DNA from: CAWVWD01 sp965662365 | GTDB lineage: Bacteria; Bacteroidota; Bacteroidia; Chitinophagales; Saprospiraceae | Direction of reading: 5' to 3' | Length of the DNA stretch: 10,589 nucleotides | Assembly (NCBI GenBank): GCA_965662365.1 | Contig: CBFIHR010000115.1 | Coordinates: forward strand, 1 to 10,589 | Shown here: piece by piece, positions 1 through 6,923 of the stretch | Layout: the number at the start of each line of letters is the position of its first letter | How positions within the stretch are numbered: position 1 is the first letter of the stretch | The notes under the pieces: model-generated | Database searches by the model: none | Seen by the model: the letters and a program-made list of their open reading frames with translations, nothing else | What the model was told of the DNA's origin: nothing | Position numbers and translations under genes: made by a program

Positions 1-369
1 TAACAGTCGAAGTAAACGAAGAATCCGCAAAATTCGTAAATCAATGGGGATCAAAAGCGGTAAGTAGAAAGGAAGAATGGCAAATAAGTCAATCAATCCT
101 AAAGAAGAAAACGTAAATTTTAAGCGTTTAGCAAATGAACTGCCGGTATATTTAGGACTCAAATCGATAGTCCATAACCGAAATAAATATTCAATAGTGA
201 AAACAAAAACAGAAAAAGCTTCAAAGTAAAATAAAAAGGCATTAAAATCCTGTTTAATTTCTTGATAAGATTCTAAAATTAAAGAAATAACATTAAGTAC
301 GATTAATGTATAGAGGAATTTAATGAAAATTTGGTTTTCATTGAGTAAGTTGTAAATCCGTTGTTTCAT
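1..369 (-). CDS. Voltage-gated ion (potassium) channel, N-terminal part, cut by window edge
   Basis: The frame is open from an ATG at 369 to the window edge (123 codons, no stop), so only the N-terminal half is present. The translation shows the voltage-sensor module of the ion transport family (PF00520). S1 is around residues 14-32, S2 around 44-66 with acidic E60, S3 around 90-107 with D94 (LIDLFAILPFYL), and S4 begins at 110 with arginines at 112, 115, 118 and 121, one every third residue, as in voltage sensors. The pore helix and selectivity filter lie outside the window, so potassium selectivity is inferred from the usual bacterial Kv architecture. It would sit in the inner membrane. It is on the same strand as the DUF3817 gene, 123 bp away. 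No clear promoter was found upstream. The family call is strong; the ion is unproven. Confidence 0.88.
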   Translation of the reverse strand, partial: MKQRIYNLLNENQIFIKFLYTLIVLNVISLILESYQEIKQDFNAFLFYFEAFSVFVFTIEYLFRLWTIDLSPKYTGSSFAKRLKFTFSSLGLIDLFAILPFYLPLLIPIDLRILRILRLLRLL

Positions 370-492
370 AATTTTTGGGATTGATATTAGCGCTGTTAAT
401 GAATTTGATTTATGATAGCGTTAGTTATCAATGTTACTTGAAAACTTGGCAGGCACTCGAAGTTGTACTTCTATGACGCTTTTAAAGAAGTA

Positions 493-798
493 TTATTCTT
501 CGGTTTCTGCCGTAAATATTTTCTTATCTGCCCAAAATGTTCCAAAGGGAATAATTGAACAAATACCAGCAATAAAGAAGGTTTTCCAAGACCAATCAAA
601 TTCAATTTTTGCACGAATTACCGCCAAAACATATAACAAAAATAATACACCATGAAACATCCCGACGACCATATTCGCTTGCGGATATTCAAAAATATAC
701 TTCAAAGGCATCGTTACAAAAAGGATTAATAACAATGATGTGCCTTCCAAAAAAGCAATCAAACGCAATCTTCCTAACTCTGTTTTTAATAATTCCAT
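493..798 (-). CDS. DUF3817 family small integral membrane protein
   Basis: This 101-residue protein matches the DUF3817 (PF12823) pattern: an N-terminal G-R-L-R-x-I-A-x-x-E-G segment (residues 9-19), then SLLLILFVTMPLKY, a V-G-M-x-H-G segment near 45-50, and W-S-W-K followed by I-P-F-G-T-F near 83-88. Three hydrophobic segments (about 14-32, 43-61 and 73-89) indicate an inner membrane protein. Family function is not established; such domains occur alone or next to transporters. The length is normal for the family. The ATG at 798 lies 19 nt downstream of a good Bacteroidota -7 motif on the same strand, which supports this start. A weak hairpin overlaps the stop codon (arms 487-490 and 498-501), but no convincing terminator follows. 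Confidence 0.9.
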   Translation of the reverse strand: MELLKTELGRLRLIAFLEGTSLLLILFVTMPLKYIFEYPQANMVVGMFHGVLFLLYVLAVIRAKIEFDWSWKTFFIAGICSIIPFGTFWADKKIFTAETEE

Positions 799-817
799 GA
801 CTTTTTAAAATTTAGTA

Positions 818-825
818 CAAAGGTA
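818..825 (-). promoter_or_regulatory. -7 promoter element for the DUF3817 gene
   Basis: Read on the minus strand this is TACCTTTG, an exact match to the Bacteroidota housekeeping sigma -7 consensus TAnnTTTG. It ends 19 nt before the ATG at 798, giving a short 5' leader. No good TTG was found at the expected -33 spacing, so the call rests on the -7 box and its position. Confidence 0.6.
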
Positions 826-898
826 CGTTAGGAAAAACGATTAATTTTAAAGTAAGATCAATATTTTGTCAATTTGGATAGAGAAATTTATAAAAGTA

Positions 899-2761
899 TC
901 AAAAGAAACTCACAAAACCAACATGAATTTTTGTCGCCTGAAAGTTGATCGGATTCTTTAGTTGTCGGCCTGTTGCCACACTAAAAGTCAGGACGCCGGC
1001 ACCGAGTTCTAAGGTCAAACCCAAGCCAAAACCAAACGGAAAATCCGTGATATTTCGCCCAATACTTTGATTTTGTAGATAGCCAAAATCGACAAAAGAG
1101 AACAAATACGCATTTTGTCCAGTCAGTAATCGACCTTCGATTGTACCGATTGCGTAAAGCGAGGAAAAAATTGATTCTTCATCAAAACCTCGCAGAATTT
1201 GATTGCCACCGATTCGATACAGTTCACTTTGATAAATCGAATCTTGTGTTATAATACCGCCAGTTTGTACGCCAATTTTCACTGTTCCTCGACTACCAAA
1301 CGGGATAAAATAAGCCACATCGCCTTGCAATCGCAATTGCACCGAACGAGTTTGAATATTGTCATATAAGGTCGAATAATCAAATGTTGAATCGGATAAA
1401 GACGCAATCAAATTACTTTCCTCAATGCGTTTGATACCTGCTCCGCCACGTAGTTTGAGCGACAAACCCTTTCGAGGATTAAAGCGATAGTCTAAGTTTT
1501 GCTGCTGCCATTCTAAACCAAAAGTAGAATTAAAGACGTCCAAAGTTCGTGGTAATTGTCGAGTATTAATGATTTGCAGTTGATTGATTGTCAGTAAGTT
1601 AGTTTGGAAATTGTCTAAAAATACTTTGACATAATTTCCGCCTTCAAATAAATATTGAACGCCCAAATTGTAATTAATATCAATATAAGTTGTGTCTCGT
1701 CGATACAACCGAAAATCGACATCGGCACCTAATGGCAAATTTAAAATATAGGGATAAGCCAGACGCAAATCTAACTGCGGTGTCAAAGGGCGTAACTGCT
1801 GCCATTTGATGTCAATTAATTCGCCTTTTCCTAAAATATTTTGAAAATAAAGTTGGACATTTCCCGTCAGAGTTAAGCGACCAGTTTCTTCATTTTGTGG
1901 TAAAAAACCGATCAAAAAGTCGAATTGACTGGCTTTTTGTTTGTCTAAAAATAAGTAAACCTTGGCAGAATTACCCACAAAAAGCACTCGAACACTTTGT
2001 CTTTCTTTGATAAAGGGCAACTCTTGCAAGCGTTCTCGAATCGCTTTTATTTTTTGTTCGCTGTACAAATCACCTGCTTGAATACCTAAATAATTTTCTA
2101 AATAACCAATGGAAATATTCGGAATCGGCTCGACTAATTCGATCGAGTTAATTAAAATTAAAGGGCCTTTATCTAACGAAAGATTCGCTTCAATTTTATC
2201 TTTTTGAATTTTAATATTTGATAATTTAACAGAAGCAAATGGAAAACCATTATTTTCATAATAATCGAGTATTGCGTTTTTTAGATCAGTAACTTGCTGA
2301 TAATCAAAGACTTTTTCTTGGTACAGTTTTTCTCGAAAACCAATTTTTGCTAATAATAATTCGTCAATATTGGTCGTGTTAAGTGTTGCCCAGCGATACT
2401 GCTCGCCGACAAACAAAAAGGCTTGAAATTCGTTTCCCTTCCTCGAAACGCTATCTATCGAAGCCGTCAAATAAGCTTGACTTTGTAAATCAGTAACAAT
2501 ATTATTCAACGTTTTTTGTAAAGTAGGAACTTGAAAATGTGTAGTTTCGTAGTCGATTTGTTTTACGATATTTTTTTGACTTTCGTCAATAATAGTGAGT
2601 TGAAGTGTTAAGGTATCGTTGGCGAAAGTTGATAATGGTAGAAGGAGAAGAAGTAGAATGTGTTTTACCTCATTTCTAATCCTTCTCCTGAAGTAGAAGG
2701 AAATCGCACTTGAAAGTTTCAATTTTAGTAATTTAATACTAAAGACTTCAACTTTATCCAT
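899..2761 (-). CDS. Omp85/BamA-TamA-like outer membrane protein with a displaced 5' end
   Basis: This is a POTRA-plus-barrel protein of the Omp85 family, which inserts or translocates proteins at the outer membrane. One POTRA-like unit is visible (from TDLKNAILDYYENNGFPFAS to the following I-x-I-x-x-x and G-P-x-x-x-I-N-S-I-E-L segment). A long beta-rich region follows and ends in V-S-F-F, as barrels often do. The Omp85 signature RGF (ILRGFDEES) is at about residue 524. Mature-like sequence starts at NDTLTLQL after a strong signal peptide core, KHILLLLLLPLSTFA. No start codon sits at that core: the codon before K is GTA. The frame continues upstream through a palindromic repeat (2663-2843). 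I chose the only in-frame ATG (2761, inside the repeat, 620 aa); an alternative is TTG at 2875 (658 aa). Either gives an abnormally long, basic N-region before the signal core. The family call is firm; start and expression are uncertain. Confidence 0.85.
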   Translation of the reverse strand: MDKVEVFSIKLLKLKLSSAISFYFRRRIRNEVKHILLLLLLPLSTFANDTLTLQLTIIDESQKNIVKQIDYETTHFQVPTLQKTLNNIVTDLQSQAYLTASIDSVSRKGNEFQAFLFVGEQYRWATLNTTNIDELLLAKIGFREKLYQEKVFDYQQVTDLKNAILDYYENNGFPFASVKLSNIKIQKDKIEANLSLDKGPLILINSIELVEPIPNISIGYLENYLGIQAGDLYSEQKIKAIRERLQELPFIKERQSVRVLFVGNSAKVYLFLDKQKASQFDFLIGFLPQNEETGRLTLTGNVQLYFQNILGKGELIDIKWQQLRPLTPQLDLRLAYPYILNLPLGADVDFRLYRRDTTYIDINYNLGVQYLFEGGNYVKVFLDNFQTNLLTINQLQIINTRQLPRTLDVFNSTFGLEWQQQNLDYRFNPRKGLSLKLRGGAGIKRIEESNLIASLSDSTFDYSTLYDNIQTRSVQLRLQGDVAYFIPFGSRGTVKIGVQTGGIITQDSIYQSELYRIGGNQILRGFDEESIFSSLYAIGTIEGRLLTGQNAYLFSFVDFGYLQNQSIGRNITDFPFGFGLGLTLELGAGVLTFSVATGRQLKNPINFQATKIHVGFVSFF

Positions 2762-2843
2762 TCTTAGATACAACTTACAAAAGTTAGCAAAGTTGAGGTT
2801 TGTTCCCTTCTCCTTTAGGAGAAGGGATATGGATGAGGTAAAA
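2663..2843. repeat. 181-bp palindromic MITE-like element with terminal inverted repeats
   Basis: The outer 11 bp are perfect inverted repeats: TTTTACCTCAT at 2663-2673 and ATGAGGTAAAA at 2833-2843. The similarity continues inward after a 7-bp mismatch zone for about 20 bp (CCTTCTCCT..AGAAGG on both sides), giving arms of roughly 38 bp. The interior is also palindromic: TTTAGTA (2724-2730) pairs with TACTAAA (2737-2743), and looser pairing flanks it. There is no transposase gene, so this would be a non-autonomous or REP-like element. No target-site duplication is clear. It covers the boundary between the Omp85 signal peptide and its upstream DNA, and its right end lies 53 bp before the hemW start. 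Confidence 0.75.
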
Positions 2844-2880
2844 TCGAGTATTTTTAGTTTATTTTGCAAAATCAATAATT

Positions 2881-2916
2881 AAATCAAAAAAATCTGTGAA
2901 ATCAGCAAAATCAGCG
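2881..2916 (+). repeat. Four tandem 9-bp units at the 5' end of hemW
   Basis: Four consecutive 9-mers of the form AAATC(N)4 occur: AAATCAAAA, AAATCTGTG, AAATCAGCA, AAATCAGCG. They are in frame with hemW and encode a K-S-x repeat. The GTG start used for hemW lies in the second unit. A related word, AAATCAGTG, recurs at 10074-10082 within the second palindromic element, which suggests a degenerate repeat family in this genome. Confidence 0.65.
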
Positions 2917-4053
2917 AAAGAAAAAAATACAGCCGGTATTTACTTACATATTCCATTTTGTAAACAAGCGTGTCATTATTGCAACTTTCATTTTTCGACT
3001 TCAATGCGATATAAATCGGATATGATTGAAGCGATGTTGACGGAAATTGAACTGCAAAAAGATTATTTAGACAATTCACCCTTGCAATCTGTTTATTTCG
3101 GTGGCGGTACGCCTTCTGTATTAGAAACGTCCGAAATCGAGAAATTACTACAAAGAATTGAACAGTTTCACAATATTTTACCCGATGCAGAAATTACGCT
3201 CGAAGCCAATCCCGATGATTTGACAGTGACGAAATTACAACAACTTTCTGAAACTCGAATTAATCGTCTAAGCATTGGTGTGCAATCTTTTTTTGATAAA
3301 GATTTAAAATATATGAACCGAGCGCATAATGCTAACGAAGCAATTGACTGTATTAGAAATGCACAAACACTTGGTTTTCAGAACTTAACGATTGATTTAA
3401 TCTATGGAACGCCAACAATGACCAATAAGGAATGGCGACAAAATTTACAAACGATTTTTGATTTGAATGTACCACATATTTCGTGTTATTGTTTGACAGT
3501 TGAACCAAAAACAGCATTAGAACATTTTGTGAAAACAGGAAAATCTGAACCGATTGATGAGAATCAGGCTGCCGAACAATTTCAAATATTGGTTAATGAA
3601 ATGACAAAAAACGGTTATGTTCATTATGAAATATCAAATTTTGCTAAACCAGAATTTTTTGCCGTTCACAATGGAAATTACTGGAGAGGAAAGTATTATT
3701 TAGGGCTTGGCCCCTCGGCACATTCGTTCAATGGCGAAAGCCGTCAATGGAATATCGCTCATAATGCAAAGTACATTAAATCATTGGCACAAAAAGAATT
3801 GAACTTTGAAGTCGAAATTTTATCAAAAGAAGATCAATTTAATGAATATTTAATGACTGGTTTGCGGACAATCTGGGGCGTGCGTTTAGATAAAATTGAA
3901 AGTTTTGGAGCTAATGTGAAACAACGTTTTTTGGAGAAATCACAACCGTATTTACAACAAAAACTAATGATTAAGAACGGTCAAAATTATAGTTTAACTT
4001 CAGAAGGGCGATTTTTATCTGATGGAATTATCAGTGAGCTATTTTGGGTGTAA
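2896..4053 (+). CDS. hemW: HemW-type radical SAM heme chaperone (coproporphyrinogen III oxidase-like)
   Basis: HemW is a radical SAM protein that binds heme and is thought to deliver it to respiratory proteins; it is often misannotated as the oxygen-independent coproporphyrinogen oxidase HemN. The cluster motif C-x3-C-x2-C is C22-C26-C29 (FCKQACHYCNFHFS), followed by GGGTP at 69-73. The HemW-distinctive H-N-x-x-Y-W motif is at 258-263, followed by GLGPSAHSF. The C-terminal HemN_C-type domain runs to the end (MTGLRTIWGV onwards). The length, 385 aa, is normal. The start is doubtful: conserved sequence begins at AGIYLHIPFC (residue 13), no ATG lies between the upstream in-frame stop (2839-2841) and that point, and GTG at 2896 is the best candidate. 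The gene is divergent from the Omp85 gene. A possible -7-like sequence, TATTTTGC (2860-2867), is one base short of consensus. Confidence 0.93.
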   Translation: MKSAKSAKEKNTAGIYLHIPFCKQACHYCNFHFSTSMRYKSDMIEAMLTEIELQKDYLDNSPLQSVYFGGGTPSVLETSEIEKLLQRIEQFHNILPDAEITLEANPDDLTVTKLQQLSETRINRLSIGVQSFFDKDLKYMNRAHNANEAIDCIRNAQTLGFQNLTIDLIYGTPTMTNKEWRQNLQTIFDLNVPHISCYCLTVEPKTALEHFVKTGKSEPIDENQAAEQFQILVNEMTKNGYVHYEISNFAKPEFFAVHNGNYWRGKYYLGLGPSAHSFNGESRQWNIAHNAKYIKSLAQKELNFEVEILSKEDQFNEYLMTGLRTIWGVRLDKIESFGANVKQRFLEKSQPYLQQKLMIKNGQNYSLTSEGRFLSDGIISELFWV

Positions 4054-4187
4054 GAGTCAAATATCGGGGAATAAAAGTAGATCATATCAAAAGTAGAAAA
4101 TAATTAAATTAAGGTTAGTTTTAATGTATAAAATATTGATTATTATGTTTTAGTATAAAATTCTATCGTTTTGTAATAAGTCGATTC

Positions 4188-4385
4188 TTACCACTCGACA
4201 CAATAAATGCCATCGTCTTCATGTGTATTGAATGGAATACCTTTCTCTGTTAGAAAGTTTTGTTTTTTTTGAAAATCGTTGAAGTTATTGGTAAAAAATT
4301 GAATGCCACCTTTGATTTTTTGTTTTACAGCCGATTTGAGTGTCTTATTTCGGTCTTTTTGATGATTTTTTTTAAAACTATTCAT
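4188..4385 (-). CDS. Small hypothetical protein, 65 aa
   Basis: I do not recognise this protein. The frame runs from an ATG at 4385 to a stop at 4188 and encodes a lysine-rich N-terminal half (MNSFKKNHQKDRNKTLKSAVKQK) followed by a more mixed half ending in EDDGIYCVEW. There is no signal peptide or membrane segment. The amino acid mix is compatible with a real soluble protein, and the region has no better-supported frame on the other strand. It converges with hemW, with 134 bp between stops. It could instead be a chance frame in AT-rich DNA; conservation in relatives would decide. Confidence 0.5.
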   Translation of the reverse strand: MNSFKKNHQKDRNKTLKSAVKQKIKGGIQFFTNNFNDFQKKQNFLTEKGIPFNTHEDDGIYCVEW

Positions 4386-4750
4386 TTTTTTTATTTAATG
4401 ATACGTAACGCTACCTTTACTTGCCAAACATTATGCCACTTATATTATACTTATTTGTAATAACTTAATATGTTGGTTAATTAGGTGCATCATTTTATTT
4501 CGACAATAGAAATAACGTAATCTATGTGAGGTTTTTTATGAAAATAATTTGAACTTTTGCAGCCCAGTATGTGCGAGTTTTACAGATTACATTTTTTATT
4601 TGTCTTCTTGAGTTGGTTCAGAAAAGTATTCATTATGGTAAATATTACTTTTGATTCTCTCCGAGCGATAATTTAATAGTTACTTTTGCAGAAAATTTAT
4701 AATTGAAAACGAAACTGAGTTGCAATGACTCATATAAATAAAGCAGCCTT
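4386..4750. other. 365-bp intergenic region before the oxidoreductase operon
   Basis: No coding frame of convincing length is present on either strand. The stretch holds a -7 promoter box near its right end (listed separately), a second copy of the same core word ACTTTTGCAG at 4553-4562, and a 7-bp inverted repeat (GTAATCT 4517-4523, AGATTAC 4584-4590) followed by an AT-rich run with six T's. An unannotated small RNA is possible but not supported by any family I recognise. Confidence 0.4.
4681..4688 (+). promoter_or_regulatory. -7 promoter element for the oxidoreductase-lipoprotein operon
   Basis: TACTTTTG matches TAnnTTTG exactly and is followed by CAG, as is common at Bacteroidota start sites. 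It would give a 5' leader of about 55 nt before the ATG at 4751. The nearest upstream TTTG (4650-4653) is 27 bp away, longer than the usual spacing, so the -33 box is unresolved. Confidence 0.55.
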
Positions 4751-5758
4751 ATGTTAAAAATTGGCGTTTTAGGTGTAGGACATTTGGGAAGGATTCATGT
4801 AAAATGTATCAATTTAGTTCCTAATTTAGAGTTGGTGGGTTTTTTTGACCCGAATGATGCGAATGCAGCGAAAATTACAGCAGCGTATAAAATTCAGCGT
4901 TTTGACTCAGTTGATAAATTGTTGGACGCTGTTGATGCTGTCGATATTGTGACGCCAACGATAACGCATTTTGAATTGGCAAAACAGGCGATTTCAAAAG
5001 GCAAACATGTTTTTATCGAAAAACCGATTACTGAAAAACCAGAACAAGCGAAGGCTTTGCTGGAGTTGGTCAAAGAGCATCAAGTCAAGGTACAAGTCGG
5101 TCATGTGGAGCGATTTAATCCTGCAATGTTGGCACTGAAAGAAGAGAATTTGAATCCAATGTTCATCGAAGTACATCGATTAGCGACGTTTAATCCGAGA
5201 GGTACAGATGTGTCCGTTGTCTTGGATTTAATGATACACGATTTAGATATTATTTTGAATATTGTAAAAAGTCCCGTCAAGCATGTTCATGCGACAGGAG
5301 TCGCCGTCGTGAGTCATACAGCGGACTTGAGCAATGCTCGGATTGAGTTCGAAAATGGCTGTGTTGCCAATGTAACGGCAAGTCGATTGTCGATGAAACA
5401 GATGCGAAAAGTGCGGTTATTTCAAAATGACGGTTATATCAGTTTGGACTTTTTAGATAAAAAAGCAGAAATTATTAGTTTACATGATATTTCTGAAAAA
5501 GAAAAATTAGGCGATATTCCTGTTTTAGAAATAGAAACAGCTAAAGGCCAAAAATTAATAAAAATGGATATGCCTAAAGTCGAGCCCGTGAATGCGATTC
5601 AGATGGAATTAGCAACATTTACGGAAAGTGTTTTGAATGATAAAACACCGAAAGTGACTTTAGAAGATGGGTATAGAGCGTTAGATTTGGCGTATCAAAT
5701 TTCTGAAATTATTGAGCAAAAAAATAAGGAGTTTATCACCGTCAATTCGGTGGAATAA
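4751..5758 (+). CDS. Gfo/Idh/MocA family NAD(P)-dependent oxidoreductase
   Basis: This family oxidises or reduces sugars, sugar nucleotides and related polyols with NAD(P). The N-terminal Rossmann fold shows GxGxxG as G8-G10-G13 (GVLGVGHLGRIH). The catalytic EKP lysine motif is E90-K91-P92 (FIEKPIT), then GHVERFNP at 117-124, then D159-L-M-I-H163-D164 in the C-terminal alpha/beta domain. The length, 335 aa, is standard. The segment E-V-H-R-L-x-x-F-N-x-R-G-x-D-V-x-V-V-L-D-L-M-I-H-D resembles sugar-nucleotide dehydrogenases such as the UDP-GlcNAc 3-dehydrogenase GnnA used for diamino-sugar lipid A. That substrate is inference from remembered similarity, and no GnnB aminotransferase is present here. 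The lipoprotein gene starts 12 bp after the stop, so the two are probably cotranscribed. Confidence 0.93.
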   Translation: MLKIGVLGVGHLGRIHVKCINLVPNLELVGFFDPNDANAAKITAAYKIQRFDSVDKLLDAVDAVDIVTPTITHFELAKQAISKGKHVFIEKPITEKPEQAKALLELVKEHQVKVQVGHVERFNPAMLALKEENLNPMFIEVHRLATFNPRGTDVSVVLDLMIHDLDIILNIVKSPVKHVHATGVAVVSHTADLSNARIEFENGCVANVTASRLSMKQMRKVRLFQNDGYISLDFLDKKAEIISLHDISEKEKLGDIPVLEIETAKGQKLIKMDMPKVEPVNAIQMELATFTESVLNDKTPKVTLEDGYRALDLAYQISEIIEQKNKEFITVNSVE

Positions 5759-5770
5759 AAAGAGCAATAC

Positions 5771-6640
5771 ATGAAAAAAATCTTACAATTAAGTTTATTC
5801 GCTTTGGTATTTATTCAGTTCAACGGCTGCGAACTGATTGACGAACCCGAGGCGATTCCAGCATATATTCAAATAGATACGATTAAGGTGCAAACTCAGC
5901 TGACTACAGAAGGATCTCGTTCGCACAATATCAAAGATGCTTGGTTATTTGTTAATAATCAATTGATTGGACCGTTTGAATTGCCGATGAAAGCCCCAGT
6001 TTTGGAAGACGGCGAACATTTAGTTGAGGTGTTTGCCGGAATAGATGACAATGGTGTCATTGCTTTGCCAGAGGTTTATCCTTTTTATGATCGTTATCGA
6101 GCAACAAAAATCTTAAAAAGCGGCGAAACGCTTGTGGTCGAGCCAACTGTTTTGTATAACGATGATACTAAATTCGGTTTTATTGAGAACTTCGAAGTTG
6201 GAAATTTATTTGGGGAGGATATTGATGGAAATGATAATACTCGAATCGAAATTACAACATCAGGAAAGTTTGAAGGGCAACGCTCGGGTTTTATTCGATT
6301 GACTGCCGAGAATCCTATTTTCGAGCATGGAACAGCCGATTTTTATGAATTATACGATCAAAATAATCCAACGGCACCTGTTTATATAGAGTTAAATTAT
6401 AAAAATAACATTCCTTTTGAAGTCGGTGTGATTGGGTATAAAAATAATGCAGTTGTCGATAAGGTCTATATTACAGGAATGAATCCTTCAGAAGAATGGA
6501 ATAAGATTTATATTAATATGTCCCTTGACGTGAATAGTATGAGAGCCGATAATTATCAAGTGGTGATACGTGCTGCAAAAAGTCCTGATATAGAAACTGC
6601 CGAAATATTTTTGGATAACATAAAATTGTTGCATTTTTGA
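5771..6640 (+). CDS. Uncharacterised lipoprotein, likely envelope-exposed
   Basis: I do not recognise the family. A type II signal peptide is clear: MKK, a hydrophobic core (LQLSLFALVFIQF), then a lipobox-like F-N-G-C with the acylated cysteine at C20 and acidic residues soon after (ELIDEPE). The 289-aa protein is beta-rich with no other membrane segment. Residues about 25-120 look like one domain of short strands. About 135-289 look like a second domain running from F-G-F-I-E-N-F-E-V to the closing FLDNIKLLHF, a pattern often seen in jelly-roll carbohydrate-binding folds; that fold is inference only. Position 12 bp behind the oxidoreductase suggests one operon. The promoter of the next transcript overlaps its 3' end. 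It could be an outer membrane structural or binding protein. Confidence 0.8.
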   Translation: MKKILQLSLFALVFIQFNGCELIDEPEAIPAYIQIDTIKVQTQLTTEGSRSHNIKDAWLFVNNQLIGPFELPMKAPVLEDGEHLVEVFAGIDDNGVIALPEVYPFYDRYRATKILKSGETLVVEPTVLYNDDTKFGFIENFEVGNLFGEDIDGNDNTRIEITTSGKFEGQRSGFIRLTAENPIFEHGTADFYELYDQNNPTAPVYIELNYKNNIPFEVGVIGYKNNAVVDKVYITGMNPSEEWNKIYINMSLDVNSMRADNYQVVIRAAKSPDIETAEIFLDNIKLLHF

Positions 6641-6656
6641 TGCGCTTTTACTTTTG
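6626..6656 (+). promoter_or_regulatory. Bacteroidota-type promoter for the glycosylphosphotransferase leader
   Basis: TTG at 6626-6628 and TACTTTTG at 6649-6656 (exact TAnnTTTG) are separated by 20 bp, fitting the -33/-7 spacing. The promoter overlaps the lipoprotein stop codon. Transcription would start near 6663 and give a leader of about 270 nt before the ATG at 6937. Confidence 0.6.
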
Positions 6657-6704
6657 TATGAATGGTATAAACCGATTTATACGAAAATTCAAATAAGGAA
6701 AATA

Positions 6705-6830
6705 CATTTACTAATTTTGATGGCTTCCTCACAATTAGTTTGATTCAGAATAGTTATAGTAAATGAAAAATGATTAGAATTGATACTTGAAATCTAATCA
6801 ACGTATTCTGAAACGCAGTATTAGTAAATG
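6705..6830. repeat. Nested inverted repeats in the leader of the glycosylphosphotransferase gene
   Basis: Three pairs of perfect arms nest inside each other in order. CATTTACTAAT (6705-6715) pairs with ATTAGTAAATG (6820-6830). TTCAGAATA (6744-6752) pairs with TATTCTGAA (6804-6812). TGATTAGA (6771-6778) pairs with TCTAATCA (6793-6800). A further small pair, ACTAATT/AATTAGT (6710-6716, 6733-6739), offers an alternative fold on the left side. As DNA this could be a degraded palindromic element; as RNA it would form a long interrupted stem with competing structures. Confidence 0.6.
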
Positions 6831-6845
6831 AAAAGGAAAAAGTTG

Positions 6846-6923
6846 GGTGTAATAATTTCGGTGCTTTATTAAAATCGTTTTTGGATGATTTTAATAAAGC
6901 CTCCGAGTATTACCTAATTTTTT
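6846..6923 (+). terminator. Terminator-like hairpin just upstream of the glycosylphosphotransferase (possible attenuator)
   Basis: A perfect 14-bp stem, GCTTTATTAAAATC (6863-6876) with GATTTTAATAAAGC (6887-6900), closes a 10-nt loop. It is extended outward by CGG/CCG, TAATA/TATTA and GG/CC pairs to about 6846-6914. Six T's follow at 6918-6923. The T run ends 13 nt before the ATG of the next gene. It may end the oxidoreductase-lipoprotein transcript, or act as an attenuator in the leader of the downstream gene. Confidence 0.6.

Noticed and set aside
459..501. Hairpins GAAGT/ACTTC (459-471) and GAAG/CTTC (487-501) as a terminator of the DUF3817 gene
   Set aside because: The stems are only 4-5 bp, and the second overlaps the stop codon without a proper T run.
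431..800. Two plus-strand frames opposite the DUF3817 gene (431-655 and 609-800)
   Set aside because: They are antisense to a gene with a clear family match and have no recognisable protein features.
2663..2916. CRISPR array
   Set aside because: The repeats are palindromic ends and 9-bp tandem units without regular spacers, and no cas gene is present.
2879..3079. Minus-strand 66-aa frame with a hydrophobic tail
   Set aside because: It lies antisense to the conserved N-terminus of hemW, and the apparent membrane segment comes from the reverse of lysine-rich repeat DNA.
4260..4460. Plus-strand 66-aa frame rich in Phe
   Set aside because: It is the shadow of the 4188-4385 frame and is dominated by T-rich runs.
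4517..4601. Inverted repeat GTAATCT/AGATTAC followed by a T-rich run, as a small RNA with a terminator
   Set aside because: Only 7 bp pair across a 60-nt loop, and no known RNA family is recognisable.
4994..5176. Minus-strand 60-aa frame
   Set aside because: It is antisense to the core of the Gfo/Idh/MocA gene, including its EKP motif region.
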